Positions 29,354-37,558 of a stretch of DNA of 64,000 bases are shown piece after piece. How positions within the stretch are numbered: position 1 is the stretch's first letter; every line of letters starts with the position of its first letter. Below the pieces are notes generated by a model. It worked only from the letters and a program-made list of their open reading frames with translations. It searched no databases and was not told where the DNA came from. The stretch lies in NCBI RefSeq assembly GCF_900239975.1, contig NZ_LS992154.1:1054001-1118000 (forward strand). The letters are read 5' to 3'. The stretch comes from Chlamydia poikilotherma (GTDB lineage: Bacteria; Chlamydiota; Chlamydiia; Chlamydiales; Chlamydiaceae). Both the position numbers and the translations under genes were made by a program.

Positions 29354-30424
29354 TTATAAGAAAACTAATTCCCTGGATACGGGTCGATCGGTTAAACTAA
29401 AATTTTTATCACCATCTATTAACACCGTATCTTCGATACGTATGCCTCCAATTCCTGGGAAATAAACCCCAGGCTCAACAGTAACTGTCATTCCAGTTTC
29501 TAAAGTAGTTGAGGCAGATTTTGGAGAAAGCTGAGGATATTCATGAATACTCCTTCCTACACCGTGTCCTACGCCGTGGCAAAAATATTCTTCGATTTCG
29601 TATTTTCTTAATATGCGTACAGCCTCTTCATGAATATCTAGACATAAAGCTCCGGCACAACACAATTTCATAGCAGCTTGCTGAGCTTCTACAACGGCAG
29701 GATAACTTTCAACAAGACGTGTATCAGGACGACCCCATGCCACTGTCCGTGTCATATCCGAACAATAGCCCTGATATAAAACTCCTATATCAATAAGTAC
29801 GATATCCCCTTTACGTAATGTTCTGTCTGTAGGAACTGCGTGAGGAAAGGCAGAATGATGACCAAAAGCCACAATTGGAGAAAATGAAGGTCCTTCAGCA
29901 CCGGCTTTAGCCCAAAATACACGAAGTAGGCGCACAACTTCTTGTTCTGTTATACCCTCTTGTAATACCGAAAGAACATGATCGTATCCTTCGGAACCTA
30001 AAGTGGCTGCTTGACGCATTTTTTCTATTTCATCTGCAGATTTTATGCTACGCAACTTTTCTGTAAATAATGTTGTAGGCACCCAAGAGCAAGAAGCATT
30101 TTCTCTTTCTTGATATCTATGATATGAGGTGTGGAGACTGTCAAAACCTAAAGTTTGATAAGTTGTTGTTTCAAGATAGGGAAGAAAAAATTCTGCTATA
30201 TTTCTATCACAAAATATAAGAGAGGGTCCTTGAAGATCTGCGTAGAGATCTTTATCCATACGATAGACAAAGAATACCGCCTCGTCTTTACCTATGAGAA
30301 GTGTTCCTGTGGTTACTTTATCTCCGAGAAAATATGCAAGATCCTCACTTCTTTCTACCACAAATCCATCTATACCACAATCTCTAAGAGCTGCTTGAGC
30401 TCTAGCTATGCGATCTTGGAACAT
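29354..30424 (-). CDS. pepP: Xaa-Pro aminopeptidase (M24 family)
   Basis: A 356-residue dimetal peptidase that removes N-terminal residues before proline. The creatinase-like N-terminal domain (1-125) is followed by the M24 pita-bread domain. Metal ligand and substrate motifs seen: DIGVLYQGYCSDMTRT (two Asp), HGVGHGVGRSIHE (His), TVEPGVYFPG (Glu) and GGIRIEDTV (Glu). The start is 3 nt after the mutL stop, so the two genes form one transcript. Probably cytosolic; no signal peptide. Confidence 0.94.
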   Translation of the reverse strand: MFQDRIARAQAALRDCGIDGFVVERSEDLAYFLGDKVTTGTLLIGKDEAVFFVYRMDKDLYADLQGPSLIFCDRNIAEFFLPYLETTTYQTLGFDSLHTSYHRYQERENASCSWVPTTLFTEKLRSIKSADEIEKMRQAATLGSEGYDHVLSVLQEGITEQEVVRLLRVFWAKAGAEGPSFSPIVAFGHHSAFPHAVPTDRTLRKGDIVLIDIGVLYQGYCSDMTRTVAWGRPDTRLVESYPAVVEAQQAAMKLCCAGALCLDIHEEAVRILRKYEIEEYFCHGVGHGVGRSIHEYPQLSPKSASTTLETGMTVTVEPGVYFPGIGGIRIEDTVLIDGDKNFSLTDRPVSRELVFL

Positions 30425-30427
30425 AAT

Positions 30428-32170
30428 TTACTCCTTAATAAAATCCTCGTCTAAAACTAATCGACGTATTTGTGTGCCGTCAAATGCTTTTTCAGGCTTA
30501 CCTAATTGCCAGAGCAAAGACAGCCAAGAAATATCGAATGTCCGCAATGTTTTACAAAATATAGTCCCTGTTAGAGTTTCCTTGATTAAAAGAGCCATGG
30601 ATCTTTTATCAATTTTGGCATGACCTTCTTCCGCTAAAGAAAGTATCCAGGATTTTAACTCTTCTTCACCCACAAATGTGGGAGCACTTTCAATCGCGAA
30701 TACACAGGGGCCCATTTGAGAGATTTCTATTCCTAACTGTTTAAATTCCTCAATATGAGAGGAAAGGAAAACGCGCTCTTCAGGGGTGACTTCTAAGCAT
30801 AAAGGAACCAAAAAAGACTGACTTTTATAATTATGTTGATGGCTATCCACCAAAGACAAATAAAATAAATGTTTTCTAGCAGCTTCTGTAAAAATAGCAT
30901 GAACCCCTTCCGAGTCCTCTGCAAGAACTATTTTCCCTAAAGAAGTTAAAAAACGGACTTCTTGAGCAGCTCCCCAGGGAATTTCCGTTTGTTTAGCCAT
31001 AGGATCTTGTTCTCTATCCAAGAAAGGAAGAGGAGCGAAGGAGGACGATCTCAATTCTACTACTGGCAAAGAAACAGGGCTGTGAGACTCTTTTGAAGCA
31101 GTCTCAAAACATTGCTCATCAAAGAAACGTAGCGCAGGCAAAGCAATTGTTGTTTTCTCAAAAACAGATACTTCTTGAGGACGAGCTAATACCTCTCCTA
31201 CCGCCTCTGAGAGAAATTCTCCAACAAACTCTTCTCTAAGAATTCTTACTTCTGTTTTTTGAGGATGGACATTAAAATCGCACCACTCTGGGGGCAGATA
31301 AAGTTTTAAAACAAAAACAGGATATCTTTGCGGAGGCAAAAGCATTGAGTAGGCCTCGCTTATCTTTCTTGATATAAACATGGAATCTACGGAACGGTCA
31401 TTGATAAACACCCTTTGCCCTAACCGTGTGGGCCTATGAAAGCCTGGCGAACCTAGGAAACCTACAACACGCGCAGGATTACCTTCTTTATCCAGGCGTA
31501 GAGCTTCCTGCATGAAACCATCTCCCATCACAAAAGCCACCCTCTCAGCAAAATCCTGATGCTTCAGAATATGAAATTCCTGTTGTCTTTCACTTATCCA
31601 TGACCAGCCCACATTCTCTACAGATAAAATCCTATTCTCCAACAGCTTTCTCATAGCTATCCGATCTGTCTGAGGACTTTTCTGAAATCCCCGACGCACA
31701 GGAACATTGTAAAATAGCGAGTCTATAGAAATCGTAGTCCCTAGTTGACGAGGCTTAGTTTCGGATAGAATAACCTCCCCTCCGTGAATGATTGTTCTAG
31801 AACCTTCTCCTGCTATAGGACAAGAAAGGATCTCCATTTTAGAGATAGAGGCTATTGCCGGAAGAGCTTCCCCGCGAAAACCAAAACTCGATAAAGAAAA
31901 AACATCGGAAAATTCGCCTATCTTTGAGGTGGCGTGACGCTTAAGAGCAAGAGCAACATCTTCGGAGCTCATCCCACAACCATTGTCTTTTACAATGATT
32001 AAGCCCTGTCCTCCTCCTAGAGTTTCTACCTCTATTTCATTAGCTCCCGCGTCTAAGGCATTCTCCACCAACTCTTTAACAACAGATATAGAGTTTTCAA
32101 TCACCTCTCCCGCAGCTATCTGATTGATAGTGATTGTATCAAGTAATTGAATAGGATTTCGTGAACTCAT
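30428..32170 (-). CDS. mutL: DNA mismatch repair protein MutL
   Basis: A 580-residue GHKL ATPase that couples mismatch recognition by MutS to strand removal. ATPase motifs are strong: LVENALDAGA, IVKDNGCGM, KRHATSKI and GFRGEALPAI. The C-terminal dimerisation domain is recognisable. The region where nicking MutL proteins have DQHA-x2-E-x4-E reads LVDSHQHNYKSQS, so the metal-dependent endonuclease motif is not intact, and the usual terminal CPHGRP motif is also not seen. It is transcribed with pepP from a promoter with a perfect -35. Confidence 0.95.
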   Translation of the reverse strand: MSSRNPIQLLDTITINQIAAGEVIENSISVVKELVENALDAGANEIEVETLGGGQGLIIVKDNGCGMSSEDVALALKRHATSKIGEFSDVFSLSSFGFRGEALPAIASISKMEILSCPIAGEGSRTIIHGGEVILSETKPRQLGTTISIDSLFYNVPVRRGFQKSPQTDRIAMRKLLENRILSVENVGWSWISERQQEFHILKHQDFAERVAFVMGDGFMQEALRLDKEGNPARVVGFLGSPGFHRPTRLGQRVFINDRSVDSMFISRKISEAYSMLLPPQRYPVFVLKLYLPPEWCDFNVHPQKTEVRILREEFVGEFLSEAVGEVLARPQEVSVFEKTTIALPALRFFDEQCFETASKESHSPVSLPVVELRSSSFAPLPFLDREQDPMAKQTEIPWGAAQEVRFLTSLGKIVLAEDSEGVHAIFTEAARKHLFYLSLVDSHQHNYKSQSFLVPLCLEVTPEERVFLSSHIEEFKQLGIEISQMGPCVFAIESAPTFVGEEELKSWILSLAEEGHAKIDKRSMALLIKETLTGTIFCKTLRTFDISWLSLLWQLGKPEKAFDGTQIRRLVLDEDFIKE

Positions 32171-32203
32171 AGCAAATTCTAATCAAGGATCTTGCGAAAG
32201 CAA

Positions 32204-32232
32204 AAAGTAAAATACCCAAAAACTAATGTCAA
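32204..32232 (-). promoter_or_regulatory. Predicted promoter of mutL-pepP
   Basis: Minus-strand TTGACA (32227-32232) is a perfect -35. At the standard 17-nt spacing the -10 is TACTTT (32204-32209), which matches three of six positions. A spacer of 15 or 16 nt gives alternatives of similar quality. Confidence 0.4.
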
Positions 32233-32333
32233 GAAACCTAATTTTTATAATGTCCAAACCTCGAAATAAGAACTACTTACAGAATAATTATTTATAAAGA
32301 TCACAAATACATTCAATTAATAACTTGTTTTTC

Positions 32334-32382
32334 GAATTAATTAATTTTAAAATTGATTTATGAATTAAATAATTTTAATTTT
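32334..32382 (+). repeat. AT-only direct repeat upstream of the translocator operon
   Basis: Two 21-nt copies starting with GAATTAA at 32334 and 32362, identical at 18 of 21 positions and 28 nt apart, lie immediately upstream of the chaperone gene at 32397. The region is almost pure A/T and could be bent DNA, a regulator site or a promoter UP-like element. Confidence 0.45.
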
Positions 32383-32396
32383 AGGAATTATAATTA

Positions 32397-33080
32397 ATGA
32401 GCAAGCCTACTTCAAATAATTCTAAAAAGCCATCAGCCTCGTTTAACAAAAAAACACGTAGCCGACTCGCTGAGCTTGCTGCACAAAAAAAAGCTAAGGC
32501 TAATGATTTAGAACAGAAATACCCAGTCCCTACAGAAGAAGAAACAAAGAAAGCTTTGTTGGACATCTTAAAAGGCCTTGGAGACGGATTAACTCTTCAA
32601 CAAATCTTAGGTTTATCCGATGTTTTATTAGAAGAGATCTATACAATCGCCTATAGCTTCTATTCTCAAGGGAAGTATAACGAAGCCATTGGTCTTTTCC
32701 AAATCCTTACAGCTTCAAAACCTCAGTGCTACAAGTATATCCTAGGTTTAAGCTCATGCTATCACCAGCTCAAAATGTACAATGAAGCAGCCTTTGGCTT
32801 CTTCCTTGCTTTTGATGCCGAGCCTCAAAACCCCATCCCTCCTTACTACATAGCTGATAGTTTGATGAAGATAGATCAAGCCGAGGAATCTCGAGATTTT
32901 CTAGATATTACCATCGATATTTGCGCTAACAAACCTGAATTCAGAATTTTGAAAGAACGCTGCAACATTATGAAAGACTCTCTCAAAGATATGATCAAAG
33001 AAACAACTCCAAAAAAGAAAAAAACTACCACTGCTAAATCAAAAACACCGGCCAAAAAAAGATCCGGTGGGAAACGTTAA
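32397..33080 (+). CDS. LcrH/SycD-family translocator chaperone with basic C-terminal tail (Scc2, SctG type)
   Basis: A 227-residue class II type III secretion chaperone that should hold the hydrophobic translocators CopB and CopD in the cytosol. The central TPR domain is clear (AYSFYSQGKYNEAIGLFQIL, LGLSSCYHQLKMYNEAAFGF, AEPQNPIPPYYIADSL). Family members are about 165 residues; the excess is an N-terminal Ser/Lys-rich extension (1-40) and a C-terminal tail of Lys, Thr and Ala (about 201-227, KKKKTTTAKSKTPAKKRSGG). It heads a four-gene operon with copB and copD. From gene order this is CT576 (lcrH_1/scc2). Confidence 0.93.
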   Translation: MSKPTSNNSKKPSASFNKKTRSRLAELAAQKKAKANDLEQKYPVPTEEETKKALLDILKGLGDGLTLQQILGLSDVLLEEIYTIAYSFYSQGKYNEAIGLFQILTASKPQCYKYILGLSSCYHQLKMYNEAAFGFFLAFDAEPQNPIPPYYIADSLMKIDQAEESRDFLDITIDICANKPEFRILKERCNIMKDSLKDMIKETTPKKKKTTTAKSKTPAKKRSGGKR

Positions 33081-33102
33081 TTAGGGTTAGGAGAAATCCA
33101 AC

Positions 33103-33501
33103 ATGAATAAAAAAGTTAGAAAAACGAAAAAAACCACTACCAAAAAGACATCTGCGAAACATGCAGATACCGCGCCTGTGTTATTCACTAATGAAACAGA
33201 CAAACAAGAAGTAGCAATCTCAAATCTAGAGAATTTAGTTTCCTCTATTTATGAAGATTTACCTCTAGCTCAGACGTTTTCTGGGATTCAAGATGAAAAA
33301 CAATTAGCACAAATGATGGCTGCGTTAAATGGCACTTTAGATTCCCTACCTATTGAGAGTTTAACAGAAGGTTTATTTAACAATCCTAAAGAAGATGCGA
33401 AGTTTGCTGAAGATTTAGGTTCAGTTCTCCACGGATTGAAGAATCTATCTTCAACAGTCAATAAACATATCTCTGACAAACAGAGCATTAGAAAAAATTA
33501 A
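33103..33501 (+). CDS. Small protein of the translocator operon (CT577-like), function unknown
   Basis: A 132-residue soluble protein with a Lys/Thr-rich start (MNKKVRKTKKTTTKKTSAKH) and a helical remainder. It has no signal or membrane segment. It lies between the chaperone and copB, and its spacing to copB (22 nt) implies cotranscription. A role as a secretion accessory or substrate is inferred only from context. The basic N-terminus resembles the tail of the protein just upstream. Confidence 0.85.
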   Translation: MNKKVRKTKKTTTKKTSAKHADTAPVLFTNETDKQEVAISNLENLVSSIYEDLPLAQTFSGIQDEKQLAQMMAALNGTLDSLPIESLTEGLFNNPKEDAKFAEDLGSVLHGLKNLSSTVNKHISDKQSIRKN

Positions 33502-33523
33502 AAAACATAGGGTAATTTAGAAG

Positions 33524-35011
33524 ATGTCTCTCTCTACCTCAGGTCCAGACAATACCAACCAGAAAAATATTTTGGCTCAGGTACTAGCTTCTACACCACA
33601 AGCTGTACCAAACCCTGATAAACTTGCTGGCAATGAAACTAAGCAAATTCAGCAAACCCGACAGGGAAAAAATGCTGAAATGCAAAGTGACGCAGGTATT
33701 GCTGGAACACAAGGTAAAGAAAAAACCAGTGCCGTTTCTGAAGCTCAAAATTCAGAGAATATCATGGCGGGGCAAGGAATTGCCGCGGGGCAAGAGGCTG
33801 AATCTGCAGAAGCTGCCGCCGGAGCTAACCAAACTGCGGGCGCGTCTGCTCTCCAAGCTGCAAACTTACAAGCTACACTTGAAGAAGCTAACAAAACATT
33901 GGAGACTACGATCTCTTCTTTATCTTCTATAGATTCTTCACAGTTACAAGAAATTCAAGAGTTAGTCGCCTCTATTGTCAATGGGACATCAAAATCTTCT
34001 ATTCAAGGATTAGAAACTCCAGCTCTTCCTAAACCTACCATAACTAAGCCTAGAGAGGAAGTTATGGAAATTAGCATGGCCTTAGCGAAAGCTATTGCTG
34101 CTCTTGGAGAAGCTACAGCTTCGGCTCTTTCTGACTATCAAAGTACACAAGCCCAAGCTTCAACTATGAACCGTTTATCCTTAGAGTCTCAAGGATTGAA
34201 AATCGATTCCGAGCGTGAAGAATTCCAAAAAATGAAAGAGATTCAAGAGAAAGCAGGTGACAATAGTACTATGGACACCGTAAACACTGTGATGATTGCT
34301 ATTTCTGTAACAATCACTGTGATCTCTATTGTCGCCGCATTATTTACTTGTGGTCTAGGACTTATAGGAACTGCTGCCGCTGGAGCTACCGCTGCCGCTG
34401 CTGCCGCAACTGCTGGAGCTACCGCAGGGACTGCCGCAGCAACAACTGTAGCAACAACTGTAGCCACACAAGTTACCATGCAAGCTGTGATGCAAGCTGT
34501 CAAAACGGCTATCGTTCAGGCCGTTAAGCAAGCTATCACACAAGCTATCAAAGCGGCTATAAAACAAGGTGTTAAACAAGCCATCAAAGCGGCTATTAAA
34601 GCGGCTGTGAAAACATTGATGAAAAACATGTCTAAGATCTTCCAAACAGGACAAAAAGCCCTTGCTAAATCCTTCCCAAAACTTGCCAAGGTAGTAAATA
34701 CTTTAGGAAATAAATGGGTCTCTGCGGCACTGGGGACGATGGTTGCCGTTCCTGCCCTAGTTAAGGGTATTGGAGATCTTAAATTATCTGAAATGCAAAC
34801 CGAACTTGCCGACATTCAGAAAAAAACAGGAATGCTCACCGCGCAATCTGAGATGATGAAGATGTTTACGATGTTTTGGCAACAAGCAAGTAAAATCGCC
34901 GCGAAACAAACTGACAGTGCAAATGAAATGCAGCAACAAGCAACTAAATTAGGTGCTCAGATTACTAAAGCCTTCCAAGCTATCAGCTCGGGCTTAGCGT
35001 CAGCAGTATAA
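33524..35011 (+). CDS. copB: Type III secretion translocator CopB (SctE/YopB type)
   Basis: A 495-residue hydrophobic translocator expected to insert into the host membrane as part of the type III pore. An Ala/Gln/Ser-rich soluble N-terminal half (1-225) is followed by a hydrophobic segment (about 248-275: VMIAISVTITVISIVAALFT) and a very Ala-rich region, a four-residue repeat (319-366), a second hydrophobic segment (about 400-420) and a coiled coil. The coding sequence contains twelve tandem 12-nt units (see the repeat entry). The upstream chaperone is its likely partner. By gene order this is CT578. Confidence 0.93.
   Translation: MSLSTSGPDNTNQKNILAQVLASTPQAVPNPDKLAGNETKQIQQTRQGKNAEMQSDAGIAGTQGKEKTSAVSEAQNSENIMAGQGIAAGQEAESAEAAAGANQTAGASALQAANLQATLEEANKTLETTISSLSSIDSSQLQEIQELVASIVNGTSKSSIQGLETPALPKPTITKPREEVMEISMALAKAIAALGEATASALSDYQSTQAQASTMNRLSLESQGLKIDSEREEFQKMKEIQEKAGDNSTMDTVNTVMIAISVTITVISIVAALFTCGLGLIGTAAAGATAAAAAATAGATAGTAAATTVATTVATQVTMQAVMQAVKTAIVQAVKQAITQAIKAAIKQGVKQAIKAAIKAAVKTLMKNMSKIFQTGQKALAKSFPKLAKVVNTLGNKWVSAALGTMVAVPALVKGIGDLKLSEMQTELADIQKKTGMLTAQSEMMKMFTMFWQQASKIAAKQTDSANEMQQQATKLGAQITKAFQAISSGLASAV
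34478..34621 (+). repeat. Twelve tandem 12-nt units in copB (four-residue repeat)
   Basis: The 144 nt divide exactly into twelve 12-nt units, such as ATGCAAGCTGTG, ATGCAAGCTGTC, AAGCAAGCTATC and AAAGCGGCTATT. Each encodes a [K/M/T/V]-[Q/A/T]-[A/G/L]-[V/I/M] tetrapeptide (MQAV, MQAV, KTAI, VQAV, KQAI, TQAI, KAAI, KQGV, KQAI, KAAI, KAAV, KTLM). The preceding 34441-34464 is another 12-nt tandem pair. The result is a long helix with a Lys stripe next to an Ile/Val stripe. Confidence 0.9.
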
Positions 35012-35039
35012 AATTATTTATTAAGGGGACATTTTTGCT

Positions 35040-36365
35040 ATGACATCAGGAGTTAGTGGAAATAACAATACTGATCCTTCATTAGCTGCTCAGCTTGCAC
35101 AAAATGCCAGTCAGGCGGCTTCTAAAGCTCAAGGACAACAAAAACCAGCTAATGCTAAAGGAACTCAAGAAGAGGCTGCGGCTGCAGGTTTTGAGGATTT
35201 AATCCAGGAGACACAAAGTCAAGGAACCTCTAAAAAAGAATCTGCTTCGCAAACATCAAAAAGCTCTAAAAGTGATAAATCTGAAAAAGCTTCTAATTCT
35301 ACGTCAGTAGCTAGCGCATCAAGTACTGTTACAGCTCAAGCTGTAAAAGGACCCAAAGGTCTACAGCAAAATAACTACGAGCTCCCCCAGCTTCCTGTTC
35401 CTGATAGTACAGAAGTTAACGGCGTAGTAATCAAAAAAGGTATGGGAACTCTTGCCTTATTGGGACTAATTATGACCTTACTTGCACAATCTAGTGCAAA
35501 ATCTTGGTCTTCACAGTTCCAACAACAAAACCAGGCAATTCAAAACCAAGTAGCTATGGCTCCAGAAATAGGGAATGCCATTAGAACTCAAGCAAGTCAC
35601 CAAGCTGCTGCTACAGAAGCTCAAGCTAAACAAAGTATGATCTCCGGTATCGTTAACATCGTTGGTTTTGCAGTTTCCGTCGGTGGAGGTATTCTTTCTG
35701 CAGCAAAAAGCTTAGGAGGATTAAAATCTGCAGGTTTTGCAAAAGAAACAGCAGGTGCTGCGGGGTCGGCAGCGAGTTCTGCAGCCTCTCAAGCTTCAAA
35801 GGTTGCCACAGATGCAGCCACTGCAGCCACTAAAACAGCAACAACAGCTGCTTCTGGTGTTGCGGGGTCGGCAGCTCAGGGTGCTGCAAAGGCTGCAGCA
35901 GGATTAACTGATGATATCGCTGCCGCTACTGCAAAAGCTACTGCGGGCGCTACAAAAGGCTCAAGTGGATTATTCGGTAAAGCATTAAACACTCCCGGCT
36001 GGAAAGATAAAGTTTCACGAGGGATGAATGTAGTAAAAACTCAAGGGGGACGTGCTGCAGCTTTTGCTGGTAGAGCCCTTTCTACATCCATGCAGATGTC
36101 TCAGATGGTCCACGCTCTCACAGCAGGTATTGACGGGATCGTTGGAGGTGTTATGGGTGCTGAAATTGCTCATCACCAAAAACAAGCAGGTATGGCTGAA
36201 GCTCACGCTGAAGAATTGAAACAACTTTCTTCTATTCAGAGTCAGTACGCAGGACAAGCGCAACAGCTCCAAGAGCAATCACAACAAAGTTTTAACTCTG
36301 CTCTGCAAACTCTACAAAATATTGCTGACTCTCAAACACAAACAACAACAGCTATCTTTAGTTAA
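35040..36365 (+). CDS. copD: Type III secretion translocator CopD (SctB/YopD type)
   Basis: A 441-residue Ala/Ser/Gln-rich protein with one strong hydrophobic segment at about 133-155 ([20 protein letters not shown]) and a weaker one near 200-225 ([20 protein letters not shown]), followed by a long Ala/Thr/Ser-rich helical region and a C-terminal Gln-rich coiled coil ([19 protein letters not shown]). This matches the minor hydrophobic translocator that partners CopB. A 15-nt sequence, TGCGGGGTCGGCAGC, occurs twice (35759 and 35861), showing repeat-driven growth of the Ala-rich part. It is the last gene of the operon and is followed by a strong terminator. By gene order this is CT579. Confidence 0.92.
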   Translation: MTSGVSGNNNTDPSLAAQLAQNASQAASKAQGQQKPANAKGTQEEAAAAGFEDLIQETQSQGTSKKESASQTSKSSKSDKSEKASNSTSVASASSTVTAQAVKGPKGLQQNNYELPQLPVPDSTEVNGVVIKKGMGTLALLGLIMTLLAQSSAKSWSSQFQQQNQAIQNQVAMAPEIGNAIRTQASHQAAATEAQAKQSMISGIVNIVGFAVSVGGGILSAAKSLGGLKSAGFAKETAGAAGSAASSAASQASKVATDAATAATKTATTAASGVAGSAAQGAAKAAAGLTDDIAAATAKATAGATKGSSGLFGKALNTPGWKDKVSRGMNVVKTQGGRAAAFAGRALSTSMQMSQMVHALTAGIDGIVGGVMGAEIAHHQKQAGMAEAHAEELKQLSSIQSQYAGQAQQLQEQSQQSFNSALQTLQNIADSQTQTTTAIFS

Positions 36366-36393
36366 GATATTCTTTTGTGTTCTTAAGATAATG

Positions 36394-36425
36394 AAAAGGC
36401 CCAACCGTTATGTTGGGCCTTTTTT
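36394..36425 (+). terminator. Strong intrinsic terminator of the translocator operon
   Basis: A perfect 12-bp stem (36394-36405 with 36412-36423, arms AAAAGGCCCAAC and GTTGGGCCTTTT), six-nt loop, and a T tract running to 36425. It lies 28 nt after the copD stop. On the minus strand the A tract gives TTTT, so it also may terminate the convergent transporter gene. Confidence 0.9.
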
Positions 36426-36443
36426 ATGTAAAGCTGCTGTACA

Positions 36444-37349
36444 TCAGGAAACAATGTAGCCCTGGCGAAATTCTTCATGATAGATTAGTCGACAACCTAC
36501 AACCATAAAAACAACAGCTAGTAGTAAAGATCCTGATAGACTCTCCCCTAACAATAACCAGCCGTAAAATGCCGAAAATAAAGGCATAACGAGATTACAG
36601 AAAGAAAGGAATGTTGAAGAATATTTTCTCAATAACTTCGCATATAGGTTATAGCTAATGAGGTTGGAGAACAATACAAGACAGAAAATTGCCTGAATAA
36701 ATACGATTCCGTTACTCACAGGAATAGGGTTCCATGTCTCAACAATTATAGAATGTCCTAAAGATAAAACTCCGGATATAAGCATCGCATAGGCGTTTAT
36801 CGCCATTACCGATAAAGAGGAGTTCTTTTCTATTTTTCTTAATAATGTCCAACCAAAAGCAGAAAAACAGGTCGCTAGCAACAATAACAATTCAGGAATC
36901 CCTAATTGCCAACTCCATGTATTTCCAGAACTATCTCCCCCAAAAAATAGATAAGATAGGTAGCCGAATAACCCAAGGCTTAAACCACCTATTTTCTTCA
37001 TCGTTACAGTTTCTCGTAACTGAATATAAGAAAATAAAGCGGAAACAAACGGAGAAAGCCCGTAGATAAAACAAGCCTTTGAAGAAGATAAGTTTTGTAA
37101 ACCTAAAAACTCGCAGACATTCGTTAGATAAAATCCAACTACAGCCAAAATTAAAACAGGAATATAAACCTGTTTTGGTAATTTCAAAGATCCTTTTTTC
37201 CACAAAACTATTGCTGCCAAAACCAAACCAGCAATAAGCATGCGGCTTCCCGTTACAAATAAAGGAGCTGAAGCCTCCATGGCTAATTTGCTAAAAGCAA
37301 AAGATGAGGACCAGATAAAAGCGGTAAAAAACACTAAAAAAATAGACAT
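36444..37349 (-). CDS. EamA/DMT-family transporter (CT580-like)
   Basis: A 301-residue inner-membrane protein with about ten hydrophobic helices arranged as two EamA repeats. The first repeat contains FIWSSSFAFSKLAMEASAP and the second SAFGWTLLRK and later NLVMPLFSAFYGWLLLGE, which is the signature near the end of the second repeat. The drug/metabolite transporter superfamily exports or imports many small molecules, and the substrate cannot be inferred. It is convergent with copD and divergent from thrS. Confidence 0.9.
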   Translation of the reverse strand: MSIFLVFFTAFIWSSSFAFSKLAMEASAPLFVTGSRMLIAGLVLAAIVLWKKGSLKLPKQVYIPVLILAVVGFYLTNVCEFLGLQNLSSSKACFIYGLSPFVSALFSYIQLRETVTMKKIGGLSLGLFGYLSYLFFGGDSSGNTWSWQLGIPELLLLLATCFSAFGWTLLRKIEKNSSLSVMAINAYAMLISGVLSLGHSIIVETWNPIPVSNGIVFIQAIFCLVLFSNLISYNLYAKLLRKYSSTFLSFCNLVMPLFSAFYGWLLLGESLSGSLLLAVVFMVVGCRLIYHEEFRQGYIVS

Positions 37350-37497
37350 GAAGAAGTCATTTCTGGAATAGAAAATAGCTTATTGTAAAAGAATAAAGCT
37401 TTGGCTCCAACTCAAATATATTTTTATCTATAAACACCTCTAAAAAAATTCTTTATCTTCTCACTTAAATATTAAATTTTTTTTTAAGAAAACTCCC

Positions 37498-37525
37498 TTG
37501 CTTTGATCCGGAAAAACGTTACAAT
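37498..37525 (+). promoter_or_regulatory. Predicted sigma-66 promoter of thrS
   Basis: TTGCTT (37498-37503), 16-nt spacer, TACAAT (37520-37525), followed by the thrS ribosome-binding site GGAGAG just before the ATG at 37559. The -10 matches five of six consensus positions and the -35 four. Confidence 0.5.
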
Positions 37526-37558
37526 AACAGACTTAGGAAAACTCTTAATGGAGAGAAG

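Noticed and set aside
34243..34815. Three overlapping antisense ORFs opposite copB
   Set aside because: They are shadows of the repetitive Ala/Lys-rich copB codons; composition is Cys/Ser/Ala-biased and no start context supports them.
36015..36278. Antisense ORF opposite copD
   Set aside because: Cys/His/Ser-rich low-complexity frame explained by the copD coding sequence.
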